A program made the position numbers and the translations under genes. Below the pieces are notes generated by a model. That model was not told the DNA's origin and made no database searches. It worked only from the letters and a program-made list of their open reading frames with translations. Shown piece by piece: positions 21,471 through 35,239 of a DNA stretch of 64,000 nt. Origin of the DNA: Welwitschia mirabilis (lineage: Eukaryota > Gnetophyta > Gnetopsida > Welwitschiales); NCBI GenBank assembly GCA_051453625.1, contig JBOZIK010000001.1:207771521-207835520 (forward strand), written 5' to 3'. Each line of letters opens with the position of its first letter. The first letter of the stretch is position 1.

Positions 21471-24345
21471 GATTGAATTTTGGATGAAACAAGGTATTAA
21501 TTGGCATAATTTTACATTATTTTTTGAACTACAATATTATACTTAGAGGTATTTTTTATACTTTTTAGATGATAATAACCTTATACATTTAATGAGATAA
21601 AAATGATGCAATATGGTCCAATTTAAGGCTCTTCATGATGATTGTGATTAGAAGATCAAGATTGAGGGTGAAAGTGTATAGCATAAAGGGTACTTCAACC
21701 TATTATCTTTATAGAGGATTCATAGTTCCTTTTCCATCATCATATCTCATGCACTTAACTAGTTTTAACATGGGATGCATGACATTAATGATATCAAAAA
21801 CTTTTAGGACATTAGTACCTAGAAAATTGCATTCTAGGAGCCATAATTTATACATTTCCAGTTATTTTTGAGTTAAATTTGATGTTTTCATGTGATATAA
21901 GTTATAAGAGATAAAATTGAGTTATTTTATTATTTGAAGCTTTAGGTAGTTATTTTTCAAAATACCTATGGTGTTGTAGTGCCATTTCCATAAGAAAAAT
22001 GATGTTATAGCATCATATGGTAGTTTTGCCTACTCAGACATAAATCACATGTGGAAATGTAATGGTTTTAACAACCCCTTAGCATGAAGCCAATTAAGTA
22101 AACCTATAAAGACCGTTCTCAATTCTTAAACTCAAATCATATTATTATTATACTATTTTTATGTCATTTTGATGTGATTCAAACCATTCTCAAGTACCAA
22201 CAGAAGATTTTCTATCTTCTTTCTCTCGTATTTCTTCACTTCCAAGTTGATCTTTTCTTTATGTCATCTTTGGAATTATTTTAAATTCTTCATTCGCATC
22301 TGTTGTAGTCATAATTAAAAATCTTAAACCCTTTAACATTCCATTTCCATCATCTTTTTTTCTATTTTCATTCATCTTGAGGGCATTAAATGGGTGTTAA
22401 CATATACATGATCAAGCAATGTAGGAGGAGAAAAAGGAATCGACTCTTATAAGCAATTTCATTGAAGACTAATCTAAAAGTATATGAATTCATTTGAGAC
22501 CAATAATTATTATTTTCCTTATGTATTTATATTATTGATTACCTGATTTATGCATTTCTTTCATGATTTTCCTTCAATTTAGTTAGACTTCTTATAGCAT
22601 GTTGCATATAGTTAGTGCTAATTAGATTGTTATATGTTTAATACTTATCATAATGTTTTCAAGTTTTGTATATTTGTTCACTCTTTATTAAAAGAAATCA
22701 TGTGTTTTATTCCTTTTCTATCTTCTTTCCTCCATTCTTCTCATTTTCTAATACATTTTCTTATGATTTCTCTTTTTTTCTAAGGCAAATGATGATGAAT
22801 TTCTATTTTCTCCTCTTAAATATAGTATATTAGCTTATGAATATATTATTTACATTTATCTAAGATTAAAAGTATCTATTTTTATATGAATTATTCTCTC
22901 TTCTTTCTCCTCTTCTTAAAATCAAAGTAGAATAGTGAATTTCAATGCTTTTTTTCCCCTTAATGCTTTTTCTGCAACTCCACTGATTTTGAAATTTTCT
23001 CATTATCTTTCTCTCATAATTTTAAAACTTTTATCCTGAATTCATCAAAACCCAAATGTGACCTCTAAAACTTCTTTTTTGACCATTTATAGTCAAAGTT
23101 ATTTACTTAGAAAATTTTTAAACTATCAAATCTTAATTTTCTAGATTTTGTANNNNNNNNNNTTATTAATGTGTTTTTAGAAATTCAAGATCCTAGACTA
23201 TAGTATTTTTTAACTACTTTTATAATATTTAATACAAGATTTATGAAGTTTTATAATTTTCTTAATATTCTTGGTTAAAATAGGATTGACTATAATGTTT
23301 TTTGTAGTTTTTTCTAAATGAATTGTTTTATCAGTTTCAATCGATTCTACTTGATTTTAAATGTTTGATTATAGAAACTTATTTTAAGACAAATTTTGAG
23401 TATTTTAAAGGTTTTGAGATTTTCTAAGTCTATTATTTTGAGTTATCTCTCTTCCTTTTCTTTCTTTTCTTCCTTTTCCTTTTCTATCGGTTAGAATATC
23501 TTAAAATTGACTAAGTCTTACTTTGATTTCATAAACATTTATATATTAGTTTTTCTCAATTAGTTATAAATTTTAAATCTAATTTATACGTTTTAATGCT
23601 TTTTCAATTCATTTGATGATAAGTAGAGATTTATCTTTAAAGTTAAATGTATCAAAGTTTAATGAAAATTTTGTTGAAGTTAAACAATTTGCTATGTCGA
23701 TTTGAAGAATTTATCTTTTTAAGTATTAGATATGGATTCTAGTTTATGTACATTTTATATAAAATGGAATTTGATGTCTAAATTACTTAATCACATCCAT
23801 GTTAAATAACTATAAGTAGTGAAATTTTTAAGAAAAATTATTTTTGTATGAAAATGATTTGAGTAGATTTGATTATTTAATTTTCTTTGCTTATTCGTAT
23901 GAGTTATAAATGACATTTATAATCATAGTGAATGTTTATAAAACATTACTTCCTTTTATTTTATTGTATTTCTTTTTCACATATCATGAAATGACATTTT
24001 TGTACATGAAGTTCTTTACACTAATTATAAGATATGTGTTGTAATTATTTGTATGTCAAAGGAAATAAATATTTTTTTAATCATGTAAAGTGACAATTTT
24101 ATAAAACAATATTAATATTTTCATATGAATTCATATTAAGTGTTTTGTTACTTCGATATTCTTGTGCTTTCACTATATATGCAATTTGACCTAGGAGATT
24201 TCTTTATGTTGTAATTTGAACATTTTATACTTGATTTTTTTCTCTAAGTTAAATTATTATGTTAAGTACACATTTATTTTTATATAGTTTCAAAGTGTGA
24301 TCCTCTCATTTCAAAAATTGAGTTTTTCCTTTTGTTCATCTATCT
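21471..24345. mobile_element. Insert F in the copia C LTR, unclassified
   Basis: About 2.9 kb absent from the other C LTR. The flanks GTCTATTAATGAA and GTCTACAATGAA may be a degenerate target duplication. The first 930 bases resemble an LTR, ending near GGGTGTTAACA (22393-22403) and followed by a weak match to a methionine-tRNA primer site. The remainder (22410-24340) is T-rich with no coding region that I can identify, and includes a 10-base gap (23153-23162). A truncated LTR element is plausible but not proven. Confidence 0.35.
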
Positions 24346-25490
24346 GAAATAAAAACGTCTACAATGAACTAAAAAGTAAAAATAAACAAGTTGTAGAATA
24401 AAGAAATCTATAGTTTATGAAAATGTCTATTATATTTGAAGACTTCTACATATTTTATAGATGTCTCCCATCCATTAAAAGTGAAAAATAAAATAGCTGT
24501 TAAAGGATATGAATCTATCCATTTTCATGATGTCCTATAAGATAATCCTAGCTAAGTGATCCAGTATCAAACTGGGGCTAAAAAAAAATACTAAAACCCT
24601 AAATCAACAGATTCTTTCTCATAGGTTTTGTCAAGAAAAAGAACAATTTTTTTTAGAAATCAATTTTTTATTTGCAACTTTGATGTCTATATGAAACTTA
24701 AGAACACAATCATGATAGATTAAAAGAAATATTTTATAGTAAGATTAAGATATTATAAAAAGGATTCATACAAAAGAAATATTCATCACTATTAAAGGTA
24801 TAATCCTATCACTATTGTGCTATGAAGATGTGAGGGGAAAAAAAGAGCTAAAATAAAGCATAACTTCACTTCATCTTCTTCTAATAATTAGTAATCTCAT
24901 TATTTTGTCATATTTCTATCTTAATTATTTTAATTGTAAGTTATTGTGCTTAGTGATGCAAATCTAATTTTTATAGAGTCTTTATTATTCTACTCTTTGT
25001 TATGCTTTTCTTCTTGATTCTTAGGAGACCTTGTTGTTTTTGAATTCTTGGTTGGAAATTCAAGTTGTGCTATGTCTAATATGGAATTCAAGTATACCCT
25101 TGAAAAAAATACCTTTAAGGTATTGAGTTGACTACCTTATGGGAAGAAATTCCTTTATACTAAGCCTTGTAATGTTAGTCATAAATTAAAAATCATAGTG
25201 CAATCCTAGGGGTTGATTTGGCTACTATATAAGGATTAACTCATTATATTAAGCCTTATATGATTAGTGGTAAGTCATAAACCATTCTTTTTTTATTTAA
25301 TAATAAGTTTTAGAGGTGTGAAAATTTTAACCTTTTAGGTTTAGAGTACCTAAGCTAGGAAACACATAAATATAGTAAGAGATTTATTCATATTATAAGT
25401 TTTTATTTTCTTACTAAAAGTTATCTTTGGAAGTTAAAATTTTTTAGTTAAGAACTCATTTACTCCTTCCTCTAAATTCAAAGATCCACA
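24346..25490 (+). mobile_element. Copia C 5' LTR piece 4
   Basis: This aligns with 49100-50281 along its length, for example AATAAAATAGCTGTTAAAG with AATAAAGTAGCTATTAAAG, and CCTATCACTATTGTG with CCTATTACTATTGTG. The LTR ends GATCCACA at 25490, just before the primer site. Confidence 0.75.
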
Positions 25491-25503
25491 AGTGATATAA
25501 AAG
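25491..25503 (+). other. Primer binding site relic of copia C
   Basis: AGTGATATAAAAG corresponds to AGTGGTATCAGAG (tRNA-iMet type) with three differences, each of which could be decay. It follows the LTR end directly, as expected. Confidence 0.6.
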
Positions 25504-25559
25504 TGGATATCCATGAAAAGACTTAAAAACATTTAAGTAAACCATAATCTAGGGGTTCT

Positions 25560-26730
25560 TAACTATTAGACTGATACTCTTTAATATGATAAACTATGTT
25601 CATAAGGATGTGGATTTACTTATAGTCTATTATATTTAAAGTGTGGTAGGCCATTGAAGATGGATATATGAAATCCATTAAAACTATTACAAATGATGCT
25701 AGAATATGTATCATTAAACCAAAACATAGAAAATGTTAACACCTATAAAGAAAATTTATCACATCTACAATGCTAGAGAAAAGAATTCTTTAGATCTTTT
25801 AGCTAAATGATTTAATAGAGTAGTTGGTATAATAGCATAAAAGAAGTATGGGATGTTTTTAAAGCTGCATATAATGGCAGTTTTGATATAAAGAAGTTTG
25901 AGCTAATAGTGTTAAAAAATTAATTTAAAAATCTTAAAATGAATGAAGAAAAAAGGATACATAGGTACTTCATTAAGGTGAGAAATGTTTTAAATGGAAT
26001 TCATAGAATTAATAGAGAATTCCCAAGAAAAAAAGTGGCTTAAAAAGTTATGATATCACTCACACTACAATACAGGTTACAGACCACTTCCATAAAGGAA
26101 TTGAGGGACTTTGTCATCTTGAAGTTTAAGAAGTTAAACATGTCCTAATAGCCTATGAGATAAAATTAATATAACATGATATTGTAAAAGAAAATCTCAT
26201 AGCTCTCAATACCAATGATAAAAGGAATCATAGTGAAGGAAAATCAAGCATTACTTTAAAGAATGATTCTCAAGATAATGATGATGAGGATGATCTTATT
26301 TTCAAGTAGGTAAAACATCTTTTATTTAAAAGAAATAGAAGATAATAAGAGTGATGAAGATCATTAGGCCCATAAGGAAAAGGTAAAAGAAAAGGTAAGA
26401 TTCTTCAATTTACATTAAAATATGATTTATATAAATTAGAATGTTGTAATTATGGGACATCTTACCTTAAAATGTCTAAGTACTAATATAATGTAGGAAA
26501 AGAATCAAAAGAAAAATTTTAGAAGAAATAAGACTTCCTATGCTAGTTGGAATAATGATGAAGATACCATTAAGGAAGAAATCTTAGATGTTAATAGAAG
26601 CATCCATTTATCATTCATGACAATTTTCCATGACAACATCATCACTGAAGACATGAACATTTGGACATGTAATGATCTTAAAGAAAGATCACATGGACTT
26701 CTAGATATGTGATGAAAATTGTCCATTCAT
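25560..26730 (+). pseudogene. Copia C gag
   Basis: This is a gag relic of the UBN2/copia type. From 25843 a single frame reads VWDVFKAAYNGSFDIKK, then LKMNEEKRIHRYFIKVRNVL and ISLTLQYRLQTTSIKELRDF, interrupted by only two stops. This corresponds to the family's 'A.E.W..L...YEG' and 'M...ESI..F..R...I.N.L' helices. A corrupted zinc knuckle lies near 26430-26480. A charged tail (SYASWNNDEDTIKEEI) follows and is cut at about 26734 by element D. In live elements gag forms the particle shell. This copy is dead. Confidence 0.75.
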
Positions 26731-26734
26731 CATT

Positions 26735-27399
26735 TAAGTATTAAAAGCATAATATTTATTGTAACTCAAAATTACGAAAAAAAGATTTATCTATTTTATT
26801 AAATAATAAGAATTATAGCACATTGGAAAAAAAAAACTAATACTAATATAGAATAATATCCTTGAAGCTGGCTTGCTTCCAAAGGGGAAGCTTAGAAAGA
26901 CAGTAAATATCTTGTGCTCTAAGGAATACAAAACTTTTACTACTAAAAGATTATTACAAATGAGGATGTTTGGCTCTTTTTATAGGTAAAACTAGGATTA
27001 GGATTACTTAATTAGGGTTTTTATTTAGATTTTTTCACAATTTTGCATTTTATCTAAGTTTAATCTCAAAAATTCCTAATCCATAATTGAAATTTGATTG
27101 TTTTTTTAAGGTAACTTTAGAACATAACATTGATGAAGATTTACTTGAAGAAGTTGATGGCATCAATGATCTGGACAATAGTGCTTGTGTTTTCTACTAA
27201 AGTACATCCATCTTCTAACATATACTCTAGAATGCAACATAACATCTAAAATCATGATGTAAAAATGCATAAGTTTATATATAACACTAAAAATAATAAA
27301 AGATGAATTTTTATGATAAAACAATTAAGTTAATATTTTTAATTAAGCTATATTAGCATGATATACTTTATCTAAATTTAATATTTATATGTTGTCACA
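26735..27399 (-). repeat. 3' LTR of gypsy D, truncated
   Basis: This matches 43340-44016 along its length (for example CCAAAGGGGAAGCTTA in both, and TCTAAGGAATA). The other copy continues a further 480 bases to the primer site, so this copy has lost its end. That would explain the absence of a target duplication. Confidence 0.75.
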
Positions 27400-30360
27400 C
27401 CCCCTAACTAGACTTTTTCTACACCCTTAACAGAAATAATGAAAAAGAATTATTTAACATGGAAAAATTCTAAATAAAAGCATTTAATTATGTAATAATA
27501 ATACAGCTTTGAAAATTTTTAATTAATTTTTAAAAAATAAGGCATTAAGATTACAAAAATTCTTGAAAACTTTAGATGTCATATTTCTTAACCAAAATTA
27601 AACTTTATTCTCAAAGTTTGAAAAGAAAAATAGAACTCAGTGCAATTTTTTAGAATGCATTGATATTTCAAAAATAAAATTACTTCATTACATGTTTTTT
27701 AATTATACTTACAAAAGAGAAAATGGTGCAATGTAAAATGTAAACTACCATGCATATAAGTGAACATGAAAATTGTAATTCTAATTAAGTAACTATCTAG
27801 TGGAAACTAGTATTTTCAATTTGTAATAAACTTTATTCTACTTTTGTGAGATGGCCTTTTATCATTTAGTAATTTTTTTCACTTCAACCCATAATTTTTC
27901 AATTGATTTCTTGTGTTCTTGTGGGATTATTCAAGAAAGGTTTCATCAGAAGGGTGAGATGGAGAATGTGGAGGATGAGAAAAAGGAGAAGTAAAAGGAG
28001 GATGAGAGGTTTCTTTAACAATTTATTTATCTTTATAATGAATTGTTATAGGTACATAAGGAGTGAAGTAAAAAGGAGAAGTATTAAGAAAATATGTTTC
28101 ATGATAAACTAGTTGGTATTATTCTTCTAAATGTTTATGCTACTTCCATAGGATCCAATCTATATTCTTACACTTTTATACCTAGTTTATATTAGAGAAA
28201 GTAATACTTTTAATGTAATATCTATTCTCATTCTTCCTATTCAATGTTTTATATAGATTATGATAGATAATATTAAAGATAAGCTAGGACAGTATAAGTT
28301 TGCTTTTATATCCTATATGATTAATAATGTCATAAGTAGAAATTTAGTAATATAAAAAGGTTTGTTTTCTTGAATAATAATGATAATATTAAAGTGACTA
28401 TTGTAGGCATTATGAAATGGGACATGGATAGGATATTATGCATAATAAATTGGAATAATAGTTATTTTCTTTTATTCAAAAATTTACAAGATGATAATTT
28501 TCCTTTATTGGGTGTATATACTACATCTAAAGGATTGTAATAGCATTCAAGGGTTTTGACTAAAGTAAAAGGAAACTTTTTAAAATGTTTAACTCTTAAA
28601 ACAACCTTTAACTCTTAAAACAACCTTAAAATCTACTAAGAAAATTGAAAAATAAATGAGGTATATATGAGAATGGATTACCTAGCAGTCTTTATTATTG
28701 AAAGATGCATTCTTGAAAAATTTTAGTGTCTATTTGGAGTATTCCTTTAATAGGTAGTTCCAATATCTAGTTTCTATTCTTATTAAGTGGAATAGATCAT
28801 ATGTATCCAAAATGAACAAAATATTCCTTCTTTAATGAAATTCCCTTATCTACCACTTATGCTTCCCAACAAATTGATAGTATAATAGAAAAAATATAAA
28901 AGAAATATAGAGAGAAGGAGAGAGAAGGTGAAAGAATGCTATATTAAATTAAAGAAATAAAAAATAAAGAAAAATATGAGATGCATCAAAGAAATGATAT
29001 TAAGAGAATTCAAACACACTTACCCTAAACTAAGCGATCAAAAATATAGAAGATAATCAAATATGCAAAGTTTGGTATGCAAAGAGAGAAATTGGTGGTA
29101 GGGCTAATGAGTGCAAGAAGTGATGCTGGTGTTCTTTTAATAGGTAGTGTGAATTTTGGCTAGAGACTAAGATCAGCATGGAAAGAGGATTTCACAATTG
29201 GGCACAATGAATTCATCCATTAGGACTCAGGTTTTTATAGAGATGAATAAAAATAATGATTATGAGATGAAAAGGTTATGAATCAAAGCATAGATTAAGT
29301 AATCAGATCAGAACAAGAATAATTATGCTTTTAGTTGTATTTTCTTATAAAGTGGGGATAGTGAAAATGTAATGTAAATTCATGCAAAAATGTGAGATAA
29401 TGATGGAAATAGAACACAACCAAAAATGTTATGGATACAAAAGATAGAATTCTTAGGCTAATGAACTCTTCATTAAAAGTTTTATAAATTTTTTTATTTT
29501 ATCTAATGGATTAAATTACCATGAAAGTAAAGTACCTGTTAAGTAAACCCATAGAAATGCAATAATCAGTAAGAAAATTTTTAACTACAAATGTTAAGGA
29601 AAGAATAACATCAAAAGATACTCAACTCCTAACTTCACAAGAAAATATTCAACTCCTAACTTTGCTTTTTAAATTTTCTATTTCTACAATCATACATATT
29701 TTTTCTTTTAAGAATTTGAATTATATTAAGCATCCATTATTATGAAATTTTCTTCCAACAAAGTTAAGCATGTTATTCTTGAAGAAAATTGTGTTGCATT
29801 GCCAATAAGCATCTTTATCCCTAATGCAGCTAATCATACCATAAGTAGATAATTAGAGCTGCATTATGTTCTTTTGGATAAGAGATGTTATATTTGTTTT
29901 AATTCTATTTCTCATATTTGTCATTTTTATGCACATAGGAGGGGCCGTTGGATCATTAGCCTAATTGAGAAATGTCTTATCCTTAGAAACTACTTAAAAA
30001 TGAAAAGAGTATACTATGAAAGTAGATTTCACATTTTTATCCATATTTCCAAAAATTAAAGATCTTAAGTAAAGCTAATCCTAACAAGATAACTCAAAAT
30101 AAGGGTAACTTTCTCTTAAACAATTTTAATGCACTTAAATTCTACCAAAACTTATAATGACAAAATGATCACTTATTAATTAATTATTTGTTAAGGGTTA
30201 TTAATAAGAATCATTAAATATTATGAACTCTTGAATGTAGGGAAGGAGTGAATGATGGAATGGAGGTATGAAAAGGCTTAAGGAGATGGTAATGTTTAGT
30301 ATCCTCTATAAGGACAACATCCTTGGATGTCATTTAACTTATTGTGAATTATTTTAAGTA
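27400..30360. other. Interior of D, nothing recognised
   Basis: This should hold RT to integrase of D but I can read none. It contains a purine-rich stretch at 27945-28015, a short tandem TTTAACTCTTAAAACAACC (about 28588-28625) and, at 29870-29935, a plus-strand CYICFNSISHICHFYAH with a zinc-finger-like spacing that I do not trust. Confidence 0.4.
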
Positions 30361-30422
30361 ATCAAAGGTACAACCACAAGGTCATTTTTAATTATCTAAA
30401 AAAGGAAAAACTTAGAAATGTT

Positions 30423-31350
30423 CTAATTATATGGCTCAAACTGATGGAGGTTATCCAAATAAGGCATAGGAAGGAAAACATTTTCATGGGATAACTCTAC
30501 ATATATGTATAAGAATTTAGAAAGGACATGTGAAGTACACATAATGGAGTCTAAGTGCTCAAAATTAAATAAAGTGTAATCTAAAAAATTTTTATGCTTT
30601 TCTAATAATTCATTAAAGGATGACTCCAAAGCATTAAAAGACTTATTAGATAAATGAGAAGAAAAGATATTTTACTTTTATAAATAAGATTTAAAATAAT
30701 GAGTTTCATTAACAAAACCAATCTCATTAACATTCCTTGTAATTTAATGGAATTAAAAATGTTTAATTCCATTATTATTATCAAATAAAATATTTATTAG
30801 ACCATTATTGCAATTAATAAGAGAATTAATGTCATAAGGAGGGGCCTACTAAATATAATAGGAAGTAAATTATATCTTATTAATTTCATTTCAAACTTAA
30901 AGAAGTCTACCTAAAAATAATAATTATCTACTTGAACAATTACATCTTCTACCATTCCTAGTGATGACTTTAATGAGTTATTAGCTAATTTTAATTATAT
31001 TTTAATTTATTTAAAATCATTCGAGCCATGTTCCTCATAAAAAAATGGAGTAAGAAATTGACACTTGCTCTAAGGTCTAACTAGGCTTACCTGAGTTGCT
31101 TGTCTTAAATTTGAATAGATACTATTGGATAACCAAGGTTTTTATAATTTAATAGGATCTAATTTTATATTATTACACTTGTCTATTGTGCTAGAAATGA
31201 TTTTTTATTGATATCCATTTGCCTCTTAACTATGCATAGCTTTAAGAAATTTTGTGTAAGAGAAAATTTATTTAATGCCTTCTAAAAGAGGCATCTTTGT
31301 CTTTACTTCTTAAAATCATTAAGGCCTTTAGTTATATTTTTTTAATATTC
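30423..31350 (-). pseudogene. Gypsy D gag end and protease
   Basis: On the minus strand, VKTKMPLLEGIK and FSYTKFLKAM (31235-31310) match the Athila/Tat gag C-terminus 'VKINIPLLDAIKQIPSYAKFLK'. Next come LKLANNSLKSSLGMVEDVIV and QVDNYYF.VDF (30890-30985), the retropepsin segment 'LADRS...GVVEDVLVQVD.F..P.DF'. Then comes IIFSRPLL ('ILGRPFLAT') and MELNIFNSIK. After a frameshift follows a 75-codon stretch (30423-30660, with SFNALESSFNELLEKHKNFL), the linker before RT. The catalytic DLGAS loop is degraded. It cannot be functional. Confidence 0.65.
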
Positions 31351-32592
31351 TCCTTTTCAAGTTATTACATGAGTAGTAGAGGTTCTTTATAAGTAGGTAT
31401 TAGCTTTTATAATTCCTTTACTATTTCATTTTTTTTCATTGATTTCTATAGGTGTTATTTCCTCATCTGTTTGGTCTTGATTAGATTCTTAGTTTATCTC
31501 TATCTCACTCTTAAGGTTGATAGCCTGGTTTCTTTAATGTTATTACACTCTTTTCCTTCTATAAATTCAATTCTTTATGATTTAATTCTAGGCTTATTAA
31601 AAGTTTCCTAAGCTCTCGATCATTTAGAAAGGAGAAAATAAAGGTGGAGGTCTATTGGAGTTGTTGGATGTTTTATTGAAGTATTTGACTTTTTTTTTGC
31701 AGTTGTAATTTCATAAATTTTTTAAAAGTTTTTTTAATGAGTTTTAATGAATAGGGTTTGTGGTTTGATAAGGAATAGTGGGATGAATGATACTAGTTTT
31801 GAGATAAAGCATAAGGATGAAAAGATGATGGAAAGGAATTTCTAGGTAGACTGGTATGAACTTGTTTATGGATGCTGTCCTATTTTCAAGAGAAGCTTAG
31901 ATGATTCCTTCACTTAGGATTATATGTATTTAATTATAAATCATTTTTGTAATTCTTCTAATGATGTCCTATGTTATTAACTTATTTATTAACTATGTTT
32001 TAAAAAAAAGAATATAAAGGATATTCACTATTTCATGGGAATCTATATGATAGATTAAACACTTAAGTTTGAGAGTTGTGGGGTTCTACTCTTTTAGGTA
32101 GAGAAATGAGGGACTCTAATCTTTTAGAAAGCTTATTAAATTAATTTCTAACATCAAAACTATTGAGAATTGAAAAACTTATTATGAATCTAATCAAATG
32201 TTAAGATCTACATGGTTCAGTGGATTTATTTTTTAATTCTTAGAGCTTTTAGAAATATATTTTATATAGTTTAAAACTTTTTTTGATACAAAATTTATAA
32301 AACTACTCCTACTTATCATTTTAACCAATTGCCTATTATATGAGAACAATCCTTTATAGAAGAACCTAATAGTCATACCTAGCTTAAATCCATATTAGGG
32401 GCATTTTTTAAATAGATCCTTAAATATTTTTAATATCTATGAAAATGTTTCATGATATTTTTATTGATAATTTATCAAGTAAAAGCATTATTTTATGACT
32501 TGGAAAAAATTTGAAAATGAAGGTTTTATTTAAGTCAATCCAAGTCATAATGGATAGAGATTTCTAGGTGTATAATTATAAAACATAAGAAT
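31351..32592 (-). other. Probable gag region of D, very decayed
   Basis: This lies upstream of the D protease on the minus strand and is cut by E at 32593. Short gag-like words only. A short imperfect tandem (CTTTTAGGTAGAG / CTTTTAGAAAGC) lies near 32090-32130. Confidence 0.3.
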
Positions 32593-33859
32593 TGACATTT
32601 ACATTAAGAAATATAGGCCACATTTGGATGTTTAATTGATAATTATGATGCTTTTATGTATGTATTACATGAAGTACCACAAAAACATAGTTTTATTAAT
32701 AATATTGCTTCATACTATCATTTTCTAGGATATTTACATCATGTGGAGTATTGAGGCAAAGGATGAAGATGTTTTGAGCATCATTGGTATTAGTGCTAGT
32801 TTTAAGAGCAATGACATTAGTTACTATCTACAAAATGGGTTCATACTTATGTGAATATTCTTCATGTAATCAATCCATTTAAGAAATTTCTAAGAATAGA
32901 GGATAAGTAAAGAATATTTTCTATGAAGAACCCTTTAAATTGATCCCATGACTAAAGGAAAACCTTGTATACTTTGGGCATTCTAAAGAAGAACCCCATT
33001 ACGCCTTTGAAACCCTAATTATTCTAGCCCATACATACCCTACTATACTTTACATGAAATAATCTTATCATTTTCATATTATAAAAGATACATTGAACCT
33101 TTACTCACATGTTGTTTTAATCTATTCTTTAGAGATAGGCTAGCTTTTAAGCTAGCATGATGCTTTATGGACTAGCATGAGTACTTTTCATGGATTATAT
33201 GCTTTTAATTTTCAGATAATAAAGTGTTATAAATTCTTTTATTGGTGCATTACTCTAATATCAAGTTGTAATGGATATCATACTTGTTATACTTAGGATT
33301 GGTAAAGGATGTTATTACTTTTAGTTCTTTTATTAATTTTCCTTTTTAGTTTAGCTTGCATAACCTGAATCTTTATTTAATGGATCTTGGGAGATCTTTA
33401 GTTTCTATGCTTATAATATTCTTACTGTGAAGGCTAGCTATCTTAGAGACATTACCCTCATGTCTATGGTGGATGTGATTATGCCACTGTGCTTGAGCTA
33501 GAGCTATATGAGCTTCATATCTATGGTGGCTAAGATTATGCCACTATGCTTGAGGTAGAGTTAAAGATACATGATTTACTTACAGAAATTACATTTTTCC
33601 TAAAGTCATTATGCTAATACTAATGTTATGTCCTATTCCTAGCTCTATTATATATTTTTAATTACTTATTATTTTTGTGCTTACTTTATTGATAGCTCAT
33701 GACATCTATCTTTGTGAAAGAATGACACTAGGACTATACTATAAACAAAAGTCCTAGTATTATTAGTAAAGTTATATTTGGATACACAAGACTTATATTC
33801 CTAAGGTAATCTTATATACCATACATTAAAAATAGATACAAGTTAGTTAGATTTCACCA
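32593..33859 (+). repeat. 5' LTR of gypsy E
   Basis: TGACATTTACATTAAG to TTTCACCA. It matches 40484-41561 throughout (AAGAAATATAGGCC, GATTATGCCACTG). It is longer than the 3' copy partly because a 41-bp unit is repeated (33463-33503 and 33520-33560). Confidence 0.85.
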
Positions 33860-33871
33860 TGCATAGCTTTT

Positions 33872-33889
33872 TTGCATTGTTTTTTGGGA
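33872..33889 (+). other. Primer binding site of E, tRNA-Asp type, decayed
   Basis: TTGCATTGTTTTTTGGGA matches TGGCGCCGTTGCCGGGGA at 11 of 18, and several of the differences are C-to-T or G-to-A. Position 12 bases past the LTR is right for this lineage. Confidence 0.65.
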
Positions 33890-35239
33890 TAGTGGCTTGG
33901 TAGCTACAGTGGATTATGTATGAAATTTACATTTTTGTATGTCTTTTTAGCTCTTTTCTTTTATTTTTCTTTTTTATTTTTATTTTATAATAGTACCTTT
34001 ATAATTTATTTTTATTTTTATTTTTTCTTATTTTTATCATCATTAGATTGATGTTAATTTTGCTTAGCACTTAATCGATGGAACCTCATCTAATGACTTC
34101 TTTTTTCTTTATTTTTTAATTTTTAATTTTTAATTTTTATTTTATTTTCTTAATTTCTCTATAAAAGATTCTATAGTATATCAAAGTTTCTTGTAGGAAC
34201 TGATCTTTTATAGGTTTAAAGAAAAGATATTAAGAAAAATAATAAAAAAATTATTTTTTTATCCATCTTCTCTCTCTCTCTCTCTCTATCTTTTCTCTCA
34301 TCTCTTCCTCTCTCTATCTTAGATGAATTTATTAACAAGTACTTGAAAATAAATTTTAAATAAGAACATCATCAATAAAAGTCTTAGGGATGTTATTTAG
34401 TATTTGCATTATTTATTTTATTTCTTGCATTATACTGCATTTAGTTTTTCATTTATGCATTAGCCCTTTCCAAAATCTACATTCATTCTTTAGCTATCAG
34501 TCCATTGTAATGACCTATTATTCCAAATCGTTAGTCATTCTGATAGTCACATTTTCATCTTTTACTAAAATCCTTTTATGTTAACTTACTGGCAGTGTCT
34601 TCTTTCCTCACTAGTGTCATCAACTTCTTACATTAAAACATTTTTATCTTTAGTGAATCTTCCATTTACATCATCTTAAATCTTTTCATATATTATGTGC
34701 ATCTAGAAATACAACTTTTACTAATTATTTTCCTATGTTTAATAATATATTCTATTAAAAAATCTCAAACATAAACTCTAATCCTTACTCTTTCATCTAG
34801 AATCATGAAATTCATGTTCCATTTAGTCATTAATCCAAGAAAACTATAGGGGATTACCTTAAATGTTAATACTTATATTTCCATAATATTTCTTATACCT
34901 CTACATATGATGACACACCTCTATTTTACTTCTATGGTTTGTGAATCTTAATTTCCTTTACCTCCTAAAATCTTAATAATTCTCTTTACATTAAGTTCAT
35001 GAAAATCTAACATCTTATAAATGAATTACCAATAATTTAACTAATAAAATTATTCTAACTTATAGAGACTCAAATAATGTATGTAATAACTAACACAAGT
35101 TAATACTCAAATTATTGAGACAATCAAATAATAAGAATAAGAGGAGCCTTTCACATCCTTAGAACCTAATCTTAGGAATCTTGAAGAGAGAGTTGATAGT
35201 TAAAACAATGAAACCAACCACTTATTCATCTACTAAAAA
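33890..35239 (+). other. Leader and gag region of E, unreadable
   Basis: No gag domain can be read. T-rich runs occur at 33950-34150, and a (TC)n microsatellite lies at about 34269-34287 with further CT-rich sequence to 34320. Confidence 0.4.

Noticed and set aside
21635-21871. 78-codon plus-strand frame in insert F
   Set aside because: No motif; it lies in what looks like LTR-type non-coding sequence.
29874-30059. Possible CCHC zinc finger, CYICFNSISHICHFYAH
   Set aside because: Spacing is not that of a retroviral knuckle and the strand is opposite to element D; likely chance.
34269-34320. TC-rich run as a promoter or GAGA-type site
   Set aside because: It is a simple microsatellite inside a dead gypsy element; nothing indicates regulation.
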